A stretch of 26,476 nt of DNA from Taibaiella sp047605615 (lineage in GTDB: Bacteria > Bacteroidota > Bacteroidia > Chitinophagales > Chitinophagaceae), in assembly GCA_047605615.1 (NCBI GenBank), contig JASGFI010000028.1:1-26476 (forward strand). Direction: 5' to 3'. Both the position numbers and the translations under genes were made by a program. Positions 8,701 through 15,395 of this stretch are shown piece by piece (position 1 is the stretch's first letter; every line of letters starts with the position of its first letter). Under the pieces are notes generated by a model. The model did not search any database and was not told the origin of the DNA. It saw only the letters and a program-made list of their open reading frames with translations.

Positions 8701-10230
8701 CAAGCGCGGCAATGCCGATACTGTTTTCAGCATCTTTAAGAACATGACCTTGGTGTTGTCGCCGTCCGGAGGAAAGTCTTCCGCAAATTCACCTACTTGA
8801 TACACTTTGCCATTCACGGTGTATCTGTAAGCCACGCCTATCACGTCGTCGGCATTTACCTGGGTGTTCAGGGCTATATAACCCAGCTGGGGTTGAAAGG
8901 TATATTCCGATGTGTTGAGCTGGCGCATGGTGGCCACCGTATAATCCTTGCCCTGGCTGGAATCCAAACCTATGTTTATGAGCGAACGGATAGTGCCGGT
9001 ACCTTGCTTGCGCAGCTGGGAATACTGTGCCAACTGATTGTACAGGCTGTTGGCCCTATTGTCGGGATAGCCGTTGGGTATGCCCGCAGAGGCGTCGGTA
9101 AGGTTGGTGCGGTACGGACTGGCCTCGCCCAAATCCATGAAGTTAATCATGTTGCGCACGCCGGTAGTGGCGCCGGTGCGGTTGGTAACCCACACTTCTA
9201 TTTTATTGATAACTACCTGGCTGTTGACAACCGGATAGTTGGCCAAGGCGTTGTCATAATTATTGAAAAAGTATTGGCCCAGTAAGAAGTTCCGGTTTTC
9301 TTCATAATCGTCGGCCTTTATTTCAAAGCTCGTGGTTTGCGCGCCGCCTTGGAGGCTCAAGGTTTTCCGTTGCGATTTTTGTTGGCTCAATACGCCGGTT
9401 AAGAACAAGCGGCCAAATTGCAATTGTGTTTTTATGCCAAACAACGAAAGCGGGCCGGTAAGCAAGCTGCTCTTTAAGGGGAAGCTTACATTGCCGGCTT
9501 CCACCTTTTTTATTATGTCGTCTTCCTTGCCGGTATATTCCAGTTTTTGTGTGTTTTGTTCGCCGAAAGAGGGCAGGGTATTGTTGCTGATGTTGAGTTT
9601 AAGCTTATCGCCTATTTGCGCCAGCAGGTTTACGTTCATCTGCATGTCGAAATCGAAGATGCCGTATTTCTGCGCCCTTTGGGTAAGGTTGGGGTTCTTC
9701 ATGTTCTGCCAACTGCCGCCAAAGGTCAAGTCCATATTGCCTTGGGGTTTTACGGATATGCCGTTGTTGCCAAACAACCGGTCGAAGATACCTTCTTTGT
9801 ATAGCGTGGGCAATTTTGGTTTTTGGTTAAACATGCTCAGCGCATCGAGCCTTTGCTTCCAGTAGTCGGTTTCGTCTTGGGCGGCCTTCATTTTCATGTA
9901 TTCCTCGGCCGTAAGGTAGGTGGGCGGTTTTATGTCCTTGCCGCCTACTTGCTCCCTAAGGGTGTAGGTGCTGTCTTCGGGGTTGTATTCTACTATCTTT
10001 TTTACATTGGCCGGGTCGTTCAGGTCCATGCCGGCAGCGGTCGTGTCGTTGCCGGACATGGTGTTTTGCTCCAGCGGAAAGCGCATTTCCGGGGTATCGT
10101 TGGGCGGGGGCGGCGGGTCAAAATACGGGTCATCGAAGCCCCGTGCGGTAAATACCTGCACCAGTGCCATAACCACCGCTACGCAGCCCAGTACTTTGTA
10201 CCCAAAATTGTTATGCTGTTTGTTTGCCAA
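2734..10230 (-). CDS. sprA: SprA, T9SS outer-membrane translocon
   Basis: A 2498-residue protein that matches the size and sequence character of SprA (Sov in Porphyromonas), the giant outer-membrane barrel through which T9SS cargo leaves the cell and which is needed for gliding in motile species. An N-terminal hydrophobic segment (about residues 11-29) acts as signal peptide, followed by a proline-rich stretch (FDPPPPPNDTP). Recognisable SprA stretches include the GVFDYVEGITVNSQMGKIIF and AQIDDFEGTNNSIDLRFP regions. The C-terminus ends in alternating hydrophobic strands with terminal TLRFLFAPQ. Residues about 1907-2023 form a K/R/E-rich low-complexity stretch. The start is a TTG at 10230: an in-frame TAG lies nine bases upstream and no ATG appears before the signal peptide. 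It lies 112 bases after ruvA with no clear promoter between, so the two are probably co-transcribed. Confidence 0.96.
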   Translation of the reverse strand: MANKQHNNFGYKVLGCVAVVMALVQVFTARGFDDPYFDPPPPPNDTPEMRFPLEQNTMSGNDTTAAGMDLNDPANVKKIVEYNPEDSTYTLREQVGGKDIKPPTYLTAEEYMKMKAAQDETDYWKQRLDALSMFNQKPKLPTLYKEGIFDRLFGNNGISVKPQGNMDLTFGGSWQNMKNPNLTQRAQKYGIFDFDMQMNVNLLAQIGDKLKLNISNNTLPSFGEQNTQKLEYTGKEDDIIKKVEAGNVSFPLKSSLLTGPLSLFGIKTQLQFGRLFLTGVLSQQKSQRKTLSLQGGAQTTSFEIKADDYEENRNFLLGQYFFNNYDNALANYPVVNSQVVINKIEVWVTNRTGATTGVRNMINFMDLGEASPYRTNLTDASAGIPNGYPDNRANSLYNQLAQYSQLRKQGTGTIRSLINIGLDSSQGKDYTVATMRQLNTSEYTFQPQLGYIALNTQVNADDVIGVAYRYTVNGKVYQVGEFAEDFPPDGDNTKVMFLKMLKTVSALPRLPIWNLMMKNVYATGGTNLAEDGFRLNVLYQDPGGGEKRYIPEGPSAGIPLIKLLNLDRLNPQNDPAPDGVFDYVEGITVNSQMGKIIFPMLEPFGEGLKPSLGGDATLEKRYLYPMLYDSTKTIARNYQQNNRFVLSGQYKGASGSEVSLGGFNIPQGSVTVTAGGQRLSENVDYTVDYSRGTVKIINQSYLSSSIPITISYEDNATFGIVQQNFWGVRADYYFNDKLTLGTTLMRLTERPYTQKVSYGDDPVKNTVAGFDATYQSEVPAITKMLDKLPIYSTSAPSLISVSGEVAGIFPGHQRFVDALDPEGAAQIDDFEGTNNSIDLRFPATSWFLSSPPVGAKDPNNIALFPEATNTDNLTSNDNRAKLSWYMLEPTLIDGSSGTPDNIQADTGYQDYWRQVQQQEVYPLKSCITGQCGLQTFDLGYYPNTRGPYNFSLDNVNDSGIFTNPKARWGGIQRALDNNSSDFEATNVEYITFWLLDPFLYKTDNAGELYFNLGNVSEDVLKDARMSFENGIPYPKDYSKLDATQWGYVPQFQQQITRAFDNDENARAVQDVGYDELNDDEERTKFANFLSNAPSVITDADALLRLQNDPASDNFHHYRGSDYDQITGRHGEAYLRYINFNSPHGNSPISSATATYTTSGSAYPESEDINKDNSLNETEAYYQYHVKLRPSTDPIMAVGSNFIVDKKTTNVELDNGRTSTQTWYQFKIPIREYDQAVGGIGDFRSIRFMRMFMTGFSDTTIVRFAQLQLDRNQWRRYQLSLTSPGENIPEEDQLTTSYGLTAVSLEQNSDRSPVPYVMPPGLERQVTAGQTGQNLQLDEQSLSLQVCGLKDGDARGAFKAQTLDLRQYKTMRMFVHAESVPGQTALRDGDLVAFIRLGSDVTNNYYEYRIPLQITAAGVGKDASLIWPDANKLEMLLSDLTALKQARNDAGQAAYVTYTGTDSMGNTISVLGNPNFGEIKVIMLGVANPKQTLSTPNDDGQRKCAEVWFDELRIVDPNEQPGYAATGQVNMQLADLGNVNMNASMHTVGYGAIDQKVNERSRDDYYAYGANTTLNMGKLLPKKVGLQLPVYVGYSETVSNPQYDPYDKDILLSDKLARISDDNLRDSAHKAAQTFSSVTAFNLANIRYLGNPEKQGKNMPWSLKNFDASYAYNRTFGRDPTLLKDELVDQKLGLGYNYGLKTKFIEPFKKLIKTKSKWALPVKDFNFNLLPSSFSFRNNLHRMVGETQVRNLEDDDYVIDPTFYKNFVWERTYALRWELSKSLSFNYSANNQSRIDEPEGWIDTKEKKDSMLGALSKLGRNTYFSQTLNATYTVPTQKFPFLDWTRVTLTYASTYNWTAASRLAYTQGNIIANTRNKQINGELTFSQLYNKWRYTKAVNTPKRIGNANQKGGKLGSNKNAMLQGKDAKVAPAGTQNTDTTQAAAVSSRTERQRQREEEREERRRLAQLPPRPEKKDIDKTKIPGADTMSAKALNTAWKAAKKAERKRFKKELAAWRAKRRNTMPFMSDGAIAVGRLVTMVKRVSLNYAETGGTTLPGFMDSTRFLGVNNRSNNPWYDFAFGNQPSQAWFDRQAALQRISQDSLFNGLLQQAYSQNLNIQATLEPVPDLRINLTWTKQFSKSYSETFKYDGSDYAHYTPYSLGTFNITYIGLKTIFKSSKANQLSGTYEEFMANRTTVSRRLGSINPYTAGADDPDDPAYAKGYTQYSQDVLIPSFLAAYTGRDARTIPLVQTANENIKSNPFKYYFPLPNWSLTYNGLSKMASLADYVNNVNISHTYAGTLSMNSFASNLYYQDILATGYPSFIDSNSHNYIPYFQVPNITMTETLGPFLGIETAFKNGMNLSVKFNKSRTVSLSLTDYQVSETKSSELVVGGGARIKGFVLPFPVFGVTKLKNDLNVNVSVGYRDDITSNTYLAQNTNIPTRGQKVITISPTIDYIVNDYLQLRFYFDRRQSIPVLSTSYPITTTRGGVTLRFLFAPQ

Positions 10231-10342
10231 AATCCGCTACGCTTGCTTTTATACCAAATACTGTTCTTCTTTGCCTTATTGCAATACTACCGTATTTGCG
10301 TTTCACGATTCTTGCCCGGAAACCGAAAACGCATTCACGCAG

Positions 10343-10927
10343 TTACATGTTTTTTAAAGCTGATTTTATCAAATCCTCAACGCTCGTGCCACTATCGCCC
10401 GCAAGTGTAAGGGCCTTCTTTACGGCTGTTTCGGCCATTGTTTTTCCTATTCCCAGACCCATCAACGCTACTAACGCATCATTTGCTATCGTATTGTGCC
10501 CGTTGTTATTAATTTCGGGCTGTTCGGGTTCGGCCAATTTGCCCCTTAGCTCCAGTATAATGCGTTGTGCGGTTTTGGCGCCTATTCCTTTTACTTTCTC
10601 CAGGGCTTTGGCATCGCCGTTGGCCACCATCCGGCTCAGGTTGTTGGCGGTGAGGCCGGACAGTAGCACGCGCGCCGTGGCGGCACCCACCCCCGATACC
10701 GACAAAAGGGTGCGAAAAGCTTCTCTTTCGGCCTCGGTGGCAAAGCCGTACAGCACCCAGGCATCCTCGCGTATTTGCAAATGGGTAAATAGTTTGCAGG
10801 TTTCCTTGCCTGCTATTTGCTCATAAGTATTCAAGGTCAACTGCACATCGTACGCCACCCCGCCTACATCCAAATAGGTATGGGTGGGCTGTAGCGACAC
10901 CAACTTTCCTTCTAAATATCCAAACAT
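10343..10927 (-). CDS. ruvA: Holliday junction branch migration protein RuvA
   Basis: RuvA tetramers bind the four-way DNA junction and load the RuvB motor during recombination and repair in the cytoplasm. The 194-residue product has the normal length. The N-terminus MFGYLEGKLVSLQPTHTYLDVGGVAYDVQ is the OB-fold domain (about 1-63). Helix-hairpin-helix motifs follow (LLSVSGVGAATARVLLSGL and LEKVKGIGAKTAQRIILELRGKL, about 68-130). The last ~45 residues (DALVALMGLGIGKTMAETAVKKAL) form domain III, which contacts RuvB. The ATG at 10927 gives the canonical MxGYLxG start. From memory, ruvA directly upstream of sprA is a recurrent order in Bacteroidota; no functional link between them is known to me. 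Confidence 0.96.
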   Translation of the reverse strand: MFGYLEGKLVSLQPTHTYLDVGGVAYDVQLTLNTYEQIAGKETCKLFTHLQIREDAWVLYGFATEAEREAFRTLLSVSGVGAATARVLLSGLTANNLSRMVANGDAKALEKVKGIGAKTAQRIILELRGKLAEPEQPEINNNGHNTIANDALVALMGLGIGKTMAETAVKKALTLAGDSGTSVEDLIKSALKNM

Positions 10928-10972
10928 GACTAAGTACTGCTTTCTATTGCCAAACTATTGATAAGGCGCGGG

Positions 10973-11001
10973 CAAAAATAGAAAATAAAAAAACGCTGCA
11001 A
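10973..11001 (-). promoter_or_regulatory. putative ruvA(-sprA) promoter
   Basis: Minus strand: TTG (11001-10999), 18 bases, then TATTTTTG (10980-10973), a perfect TAnnTTTG box, 45 bases upstream of the ruvA ATG. The TTG lies inside the loop of the terminator of the preceding gene. Confidence 0.6.
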
Positions 11002-11019
11002 GTGATAGACAGCGTTTTT
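10987..11019 (-). terminator. terminator of the PorG-like gene
   Basis: AAAAACGCTG (10989-10998) and CAGCGTTTTT (11010-11019) form a perfect 10-bp stem with an 11-base loop. On the minus strand the stem runs into a T-rich tract. It lies 31 bases past the PorG-like stop codon. Confidence 0.8.
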
Positions 11020-11049
11020 ATGAATAAAGCAACCCGGATTGGGTACCAT

Positions 11050-12090
11050 TTATTTGTAATTGCTCCACCAAGGGCTGTCGCGCTTCTTGATTTTCCAGAA
11101 GAACATGATGCTTATGGTGGAATACTTGTCTTTATTGGCAGGGTCGCCGCGCATCTCGCCGGCCGAATGTTTGTACCCGGCTATTATTTCGTTGGACCTG
11201 TCGGACATTTTATTGGCCAATGCCGCATTGTAATTGTTGGCCTTGACCAAACCTGCGGTTTCTTGGTACAATGGGTCTATATATGTACCGCTCACATCGT
11301 CCAGGTAATCGGTGAACGTCCAGCGCAATTGGTACTCAAGCCCCAAGCCCAAGCCACGGCCTATGTCGAACTTAAAGCCTATGCCGCCCACGGCCGCATA
11401 GTTGAACAAGCTGTAAACCTTGGGAAAAACTTTTCCGGGGGCGGTAAAACCCTCGCCTTCGGTACGCAATGGTTGCAAGTCCACGTCTTTTTCTGTCCCG
11501 GTAGCCAAATCTTTATAAGTACCCCTTGGATTGAAATAAAAACCGGCCACGCCTGCCAACAAATAGGGTTGGAAACGCCATTTGGTCACTTTGCCAAATT
11601 CCCAATTGCTAAGGCGCAACGGTGCAAATTCTACCAACAGATTGGACTCCCAAAGATTGGTTTTGATGTCCAAGTTGCGCACGTAGCGTTGGTAGGCATC
11701 GTCCTTGATGCTGGTGGCCTCCAAGGCTTTTTCGGTATTCCACTCATCGGTGGCGTACAGCGAGCCGTAGTTTACGCCCCAACGGAAAGACACGCCGGGC
11801 ACGTAGGTATAACGCACAAACATGCCGCCCATGAAACGCATATTTTTCAAGATATCGTCTTTATAGACCGAATTGTTGTAGTGGTCCAATATGCCTTTGG
11901 TGCCTACATCGCCCCATATATCGGATTGTCCGAAATTAAAGCCGAGCGAAAACCCGCGTTGTTCGATGTAAGGGATGTCGGGGTTGCCCCAGTCGTATTC
12001 GTGTTGCGCACTGGCGGTATTGCCCGCTAAAGGCAACAAACCAGCGGTCATCAGACCGGCAATAAAAATACTATGTAATGTTTTCCGCAT
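11050..12090 (-). CDS. PorG-like / DUF6089-family outer-membrane barrel protein
   Basis: A 346-residue exported protein. The signal peptide occupies about residues 1-28 (MRKTLHSIFIAGLMTAGLLP...TASA). The body alternates short hydrophobic strands, starting GFSLGFNFGQSDIWGD and including FQPYLLAGVAGFYFNPRG, LQPLRTEGEG and RWTFTDYLDDVSGTYIDPLY. The LQPLxTEG and TFTDYLDDVSGTY blocks are what I associate with the PorG/DUF6089 family. PorG is an outer-membrane T9SS component associated with the GldK/GldN ring. This protein is longer than typical PorG (about 230 residues), mainly through extra loops between residues 150 and 300, so it may be a paralogue with another job. It is followed by its own terminator and then by ruvA-sprA. 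The ATG at 12090 directly precedes the signal peptide. Confidence 0.75.
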   Translation of the reverse strand: MRKTLHSIFIAGLMTAGLLPLAGNTASAQHEYDWGNPDIPYIEQRGFSLGFNFGQSDIWGDVGTKGILDHYNNSVYKDDILKNMRFMGGMFVRYTYVPGVSFRWGVNYGSLYATDEWNTEKALEATSIKDDAYQRYVRNLDIKTNLWESNLLVEFAPLRLSNWEFGKVTKWRFQPYLLAGVAGFYFNPRGTYKDLATGTEKDVDLQPLRTEGEGFTAPGKVFPKVYSLFNYAAVGGIGFKFDIGRGLGLGLEYQLRWTFTDYLDDVSGTYIDPLYQETAGLVKANNYNAALANKMSDRSNEIIAGYKHSAGEMRGDPANKDKYSTISIMFFWKIKKRDSPWWSNYK

Positions 12091-12522
12091 AGTGGAACAA
12101 AAATTTGAGCGTTGAAAGTAATCAAAAAGTTATTCGGTTGTATGCCTTTGCACCAATTTTCTTTCAAAAAAGAGGAAACACCCCCTCAAGTGCAAGGAAT
12201 TTTGGCTCATAACCTTACCCAATAGTGGGGCAAGATATAAATATAAAGTAGAAAAAGCAATTTTGGGGCAGGTAATTTTTAGTTTGACGGCCCATTGGGC
12301 ATAATCATGGAAACAATGGGGCCGCACTTTATGGCATGGCCGCCAATGCCTCCGTGCCGTTTTTTTACCTTTTTTTATGTAAAAAACCTGCGGGAAAGGG
12401 TTGTTCTTCGGTTGGGCAAGTAGCTTTTGATGCAATTTGTATTTTGGAAGCGGAGCCCAATATACCCATGGCCATTGCAATAATCCTTACCTTTGCGCAC
12501 TAATTTTGAAGAATACATTACC
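12091..12522. other. gene-free intergenic stretch upstream of yidC
   Basis: This 432-base segment lies between the divergent PorG-like gene and yidC. Open frames crossing it on either strand have no recognisable protein character. It holds an imperfect inverted repeat GGCCCATTG (12289-12297) / CAATGGGGCC (12314-12323, one bulged base), and an A/T run centred on TTTTTTATGTAAAAAA (12371-12386). The -7 box for yidC sits at its right end. A small RNA cannot be excluded but nothing positively supports one. Confidence 0.4.
12488..12495 (+). promoter_or_regulatory. putative yidC -7 box (TACCTTTG)
   Basis: A perfect TAnnTTTG match 27 bases before the yidC ATG. No well-spaced -33 TTG was found; the nearest TTG (12475-12477) is only ten bases upstream. 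Confidence 0.5.
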
Positions 12523-14361
12523 ATGGATCGTAATTCAATCATTGGATTTGTGCTGTTGTTGGCTATGGCGGGCACTTATTTTTGGTGGAACAACCACGAG
12601 CAACAAGCCTATCTGGCCCAAAAAACGGCAGATTCCATTGCTATGGCGGCGGTACAAAAACCCATAAGCGCGCAGCAAGACATGGCGGCCCCCAAGGCGG
12701 ATACCGCTGCTGCCCCCACCGTGGTGGACAGCTCGCTGCCCGCAGCTTTTAGGGGCATGGCCGAAGACAAAACAATAGGCAACGGCTTGTTGACAGTTCG
12801 CTTCAACACCAAAGGCGGCTACCCCGTGCAGGCCACCCTCGACAGCTTCAAGACTTACGGCGGCAAGCCCTTGGCCATTTTTAGCGGCAACCAAAACAAA
12901 TTTTCGTTCAGCATACCGGCTAACGGCAAAACCCTGTTGACCGACCAGCTTTATTACACCCCCGAAGTAAGCGAACTGCCCGGCGGCGGCCAGCACCTGC
13001 GCATGACGGCAGAGGTGGCTCCCGGCCAAAAAATAGTATTGGACTATTCGCTGCCCAAGGGTGGCTATATGTTGAGCGGCAGCCTACACCTCGTAGGCTT
13101 GGGCCAAAGCCTGGCTTCGGTACAAACCATACCGCTTACCTGGATTACCGAAGTGCCGCATACCGAAAAGGATTTGAAGAACGAGCGCATGAACATGCAG
13201 GTTCACTACTTGATGAAAGACGGCGAACACGATTACTTTACCGTGGCCCGCACGGGCAGCAAGTCGCTGAACGAACCCGTTCGTTGGATGAGCACCCGCA
13301 GCCATTTCTTCAATTCCACGCTTATAGCCGAAGATGCATTCAAAACAGCTTCCTTCGATGCCAAAGAACCCCAGGCCGACACGAACATAGTAGCCGCCAA
13401 TACCGGCAATTTTACCATAGCCACCAAGCCCGACAACGATTTTTCGTTTGGCTTTCAATGGTACATGGGCCCCAATGATTATAAATTGCTGAAATCGTGC
13501 AAAATGGACCTGGACGAGTTGGTACAACTGGGCATTGGCCCCTTCTTCTTCGTGAAATATATCAGCAAATGGATGATTATTCCCATTTTCGATTTCCTGA
13601 GCCGGTTCATATCCAGCTTTGGGCTTATCATCATTTGCCTTACCGTCATCATCAGGCTGCTCACCTCATTCTTTACCTACAAAAGCTACCTCTCCACGGC
13701 CAAGATGCGTGTGTTGAAACCCGAGTTGGATGCCCTGCGCGCAAAATATGGCGACAACCAACAGCAATTCGGCATGGAGCAAATGAAGCTGTACCGTACC
13801 GCCGGCGTAAACCCGCTGGGTGGCTGCCTGCCCATGTTGCTGCAAATGCCGTTCCTGCTGTCGGTGTATTATTTCATACCCACGGCCATACAACTGCGCC
13901 AGTCGCATTTCCTGTGGTCCAACGACCTTTCCACTTACGACAGCGTGTTCAACTTGCCGTTCAGCATACCTTTTTATGGCAGCCACGTAAGTCTGTTTAC
14001 CTTGTTGATGACCGTTTCCAGCCTATTGTTGGCCGTATATAACCGCAACATGACACCGGCAGCAACGGCGGGCAACGACCCCAACGCACAGGTAATGAAA
14101 TACATGCCCTACATCATGCCGGTTGTCTTCTTGGGTTGGTTCAACAGCATGGCGGCGGGCCTTACGTTCTACTATACGTTCTCCAACCTGTTGAGCATGG
14201 CGCAGCAGTTCCTCATCAATAAATTTGCCATTGACGAAACCAAGATTCATGCGCAAATACAAGAGAACAAGAAGAAGCCCGCCGGCACCAGCAAATGGCA
14301 GCAACGCCTCGAAGAATTGCAGAAAAACCAGACCCAGCGCGTGAAACAAACGAAGAAATAA
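12523..14361 (+). CDS. yidC: YidC/Oxa1 membrane protein insertase
   Basis: Inserts and folds inner-membrane proteins, alone or with SecYEG. The 612-residue length fits the long Gram-negative form. MDRNSIIGFVLLLAMAGTYF is the first membrane segment and start (ATG at 12523; the open frame extends ten codons upstream to a TTG but this is not expected). Residues about 60-350 form the periplasmic beta-sandwich domain. The Oxa1 core follows with five hydrophobic segments, containing GLIIICLTVIIRLLT with the conserved arginine of the hydrophilic groove, a cytoplasmic hairpin (KMRVLKPELDALRAKYG), and GGCLPMLLQMPFLLSVYYF. The last ~45 residues are strongly basic, as in proteins that touch the ribosome. 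A strong terminator follows, so it is probably a single-gene unit. Confidence 0.97.
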   Translation: MDRNSIIGFVLLLAMAGTYFWWNNHEQQAYLAQKTADSIAMAAVQKPISAQQDMAAPKADTAAAPTVVDSSLPAAFRGMAEDKTIGNGLLTVRFNTKGGYPVQATLDSFKTYGGKPLAIFSGNQNKFSFSIPANGKTLLTDQLYYTPEVSELPGGGQHLRMTAEVAPGQKIVLDYSLPKGGYMLSGSLHLVGLGQSLASVQTIPLTWITEVPHTEKDLKNERMNMQVHYLMKDGEHDYFTVARTGSKSLNEPVRWMSTRSHFFNSTLIAEDAFKTASFDAKEPQADTNIVAANTGNFTIATKPDNDFSFGFQWYMGPNDYKLLKSCKMDLDELVQLGIGPFFFVKYISKWMIIPIFDFLSRFISSFGLIIICLTVIIRLLTSFFTYKSYLSTAKMRVLKPELDALRAKYGDNQQQFGMEQMKLYRTAGVNPLGGCLPMLLQMPFLLSVYYFIPTAIQLRQSHFLWSNDLSTYDSVFNLPFSIPFYGSHVSLFTLLMTVSSLLLAVYNRNMTPAATAGNDPNAQVMKYMPYIMPVVFLGWFNSMAAGLTFYYTFSNLLSMAQQFLINKFAIDETKIHAQIQENKKKPAGTSKWQQRLEELQKNQTQRVKQTKK

Positions 14362-14384
14362 AGCAGCGTTTTCAATAGCACGAA

Positions 14385-14418
14385 AAAGAACCGCCCCAAT
14401 TTTGGGGGCGGTTTTCTT
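14385..14418 (+). terminator. rho-independent terminator after yidC
   Basis: AACCGCCCC pairs with GGGGCGGTT around a short A/T loop, and the pairing extends into AAAG/CTTT on the flanks, followed by T-rich sequence. It starts 24 bases after the yidC stop codon. Confidence 0.85.
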
Positions 14419-14505
14419 TGGCAAACAATCGGCTGATACGACTTGTGTTTCAAAAGCAACATAAACAAAAGAACACCCTGCGCATCAACAAATTTTCCGC
14501 TGTGC

Positions 14506-14539
14506 TTGAACCAAAATGAACGTTGGCCCGCTATTTTTG
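14506..14539 (+). promoter_or_regulatory. putative metallophosphatase promoter
   Basis: TTG (14506-14508), 23 bases, TATTTTTG (14532-14539, perfect -7 box), 27 bases before the ATG at 14567. The 12-mer CTATTTTTGCCC is identical to that at the ruvA promoter. Confidence 0.55.
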
Positions 14540-14566
14540 CCCAGCCAAGTTTGTCATAAACACGCA

Positions 14567-15295
14567 ATGAAAAACACCTACGCCATTGGCGACATACACG
14601 GTGCCGCCGGCGCATTGGAACAACTGCTACGGCGTATGCCGTTGCAGGAAAACGACACGTTGATATTTCTGGGCGATTACGTTGACGGTTGGCCGCAATC
14701 GGCACAAGTATTGGAAACATTAATAAGGCTAAAGAAGAAATTTGATTGCATTTTTTTAAAAGGAAATCATGATTTATGGTGCCAAAAATGGCTGGAAGGC
14801 GCCCCCCCCAACCAAACGTGGTTGCTTCATGGCGGCATAGCAACCGTGGATAGTTACGACAACTTCGCCGATGAGGCCAAACAAAACCACTTGGATTTAC
14901 TGAAAAGCATGGAATATTTTTATGTTGACGAAAACAACCGCCTTTTTATACATGCAGGTTTCAAGTCGGAAGAAGGCCCTATGTATGAAGGTTTTGAACA
15001 TAATGCCACATGGGACCGGACGTTGTGGGAATTGGCGTTGAAAGCAGAAAAAAAACAGCAAAAAACCCCCTCCTTCCCGGGCCGCCTGTCCCTTTTCCAC
15101 GAAATATACATTGGCCATACGCCCACCCTTGGCTTACATAAAATGGTTCCCGCAAATGCCTGCAACGTTTGGAACATCGATACGGGTGCCGCGTTTTACG
15201 GCCCTTTGTCGGCAATAAATGTTGGTACCAAAGCGATATACCAAAGCGATATAGTCCAGTTGCTTTACCCCGGTGAAATAGGGCGGGTAAGATGA
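14567..15295 (+). CDS. PPP-family metallophosphatase (GDYVDGW type)
   Basis: A 242-residue cytoplasmic phosphoesterase of the PPP/calcineurin-like superfamily, which uses two metal ions to hydrolyse phosphoester bonds. Visible motifs: GDIHG (residues 8-12), GDYVDGW (36-42), GNHD (66-69), then IHAGF near 126 and IGHTP near 185, giving the full set of metal ligands. It is comparable in size to the ApaH/PrpE type, so the substrate could be a phosphoprotein or a dinucleoside polyphosphate; the sequence does not decide. The usual GDxxDRG arginine is replaced by glycine. The start is ATG 14567, directly before KNTYAIGDIHG; earlier in-frame codons lie in the promoter. It lies 100 bases ahead of uvrA on the same strand, with no terminator seen between. 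Confidence 0.85.
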   Translation: MKNTYAIGDIHGAAGALEQLLRRMPLQENDTLIFLGDYVDGWPQSAQVLETLIRLKKKFDCIFLKGNHDLWCQKWLEGAPPNQTWLLHGGIATVDSYDNFADEAKQNHLDLLKSMEYFYVDENNRLFIHAGFKSEEGPMYEGFEHNATWDRTLWELALKAEKKQQKTPSFPGRLSLFHEIYIGHTPTLGLHKMVPANACNVWNIDTGAAFYGPLSAINVGTKAIYQSDIVQLLYPGEIGRVR

Positions 15296-15395
15296 TTTTT
15301 CCAATCGGAACGACGTACCAAGATTTCTGCCTGCTTTGGCTTACATTCGCATTTATAGAAAAGGACTTATTTGTTCTTGGCAGCAAGCAGATTTT

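Noticed and set aside
12130..12480. 116-codon minus-strand frame in the gap before yidC
   Set aside because: Rich in K, P and W with no family resemblance, and it runs across the inverted repeat and A/T tract; treated as noncoding.
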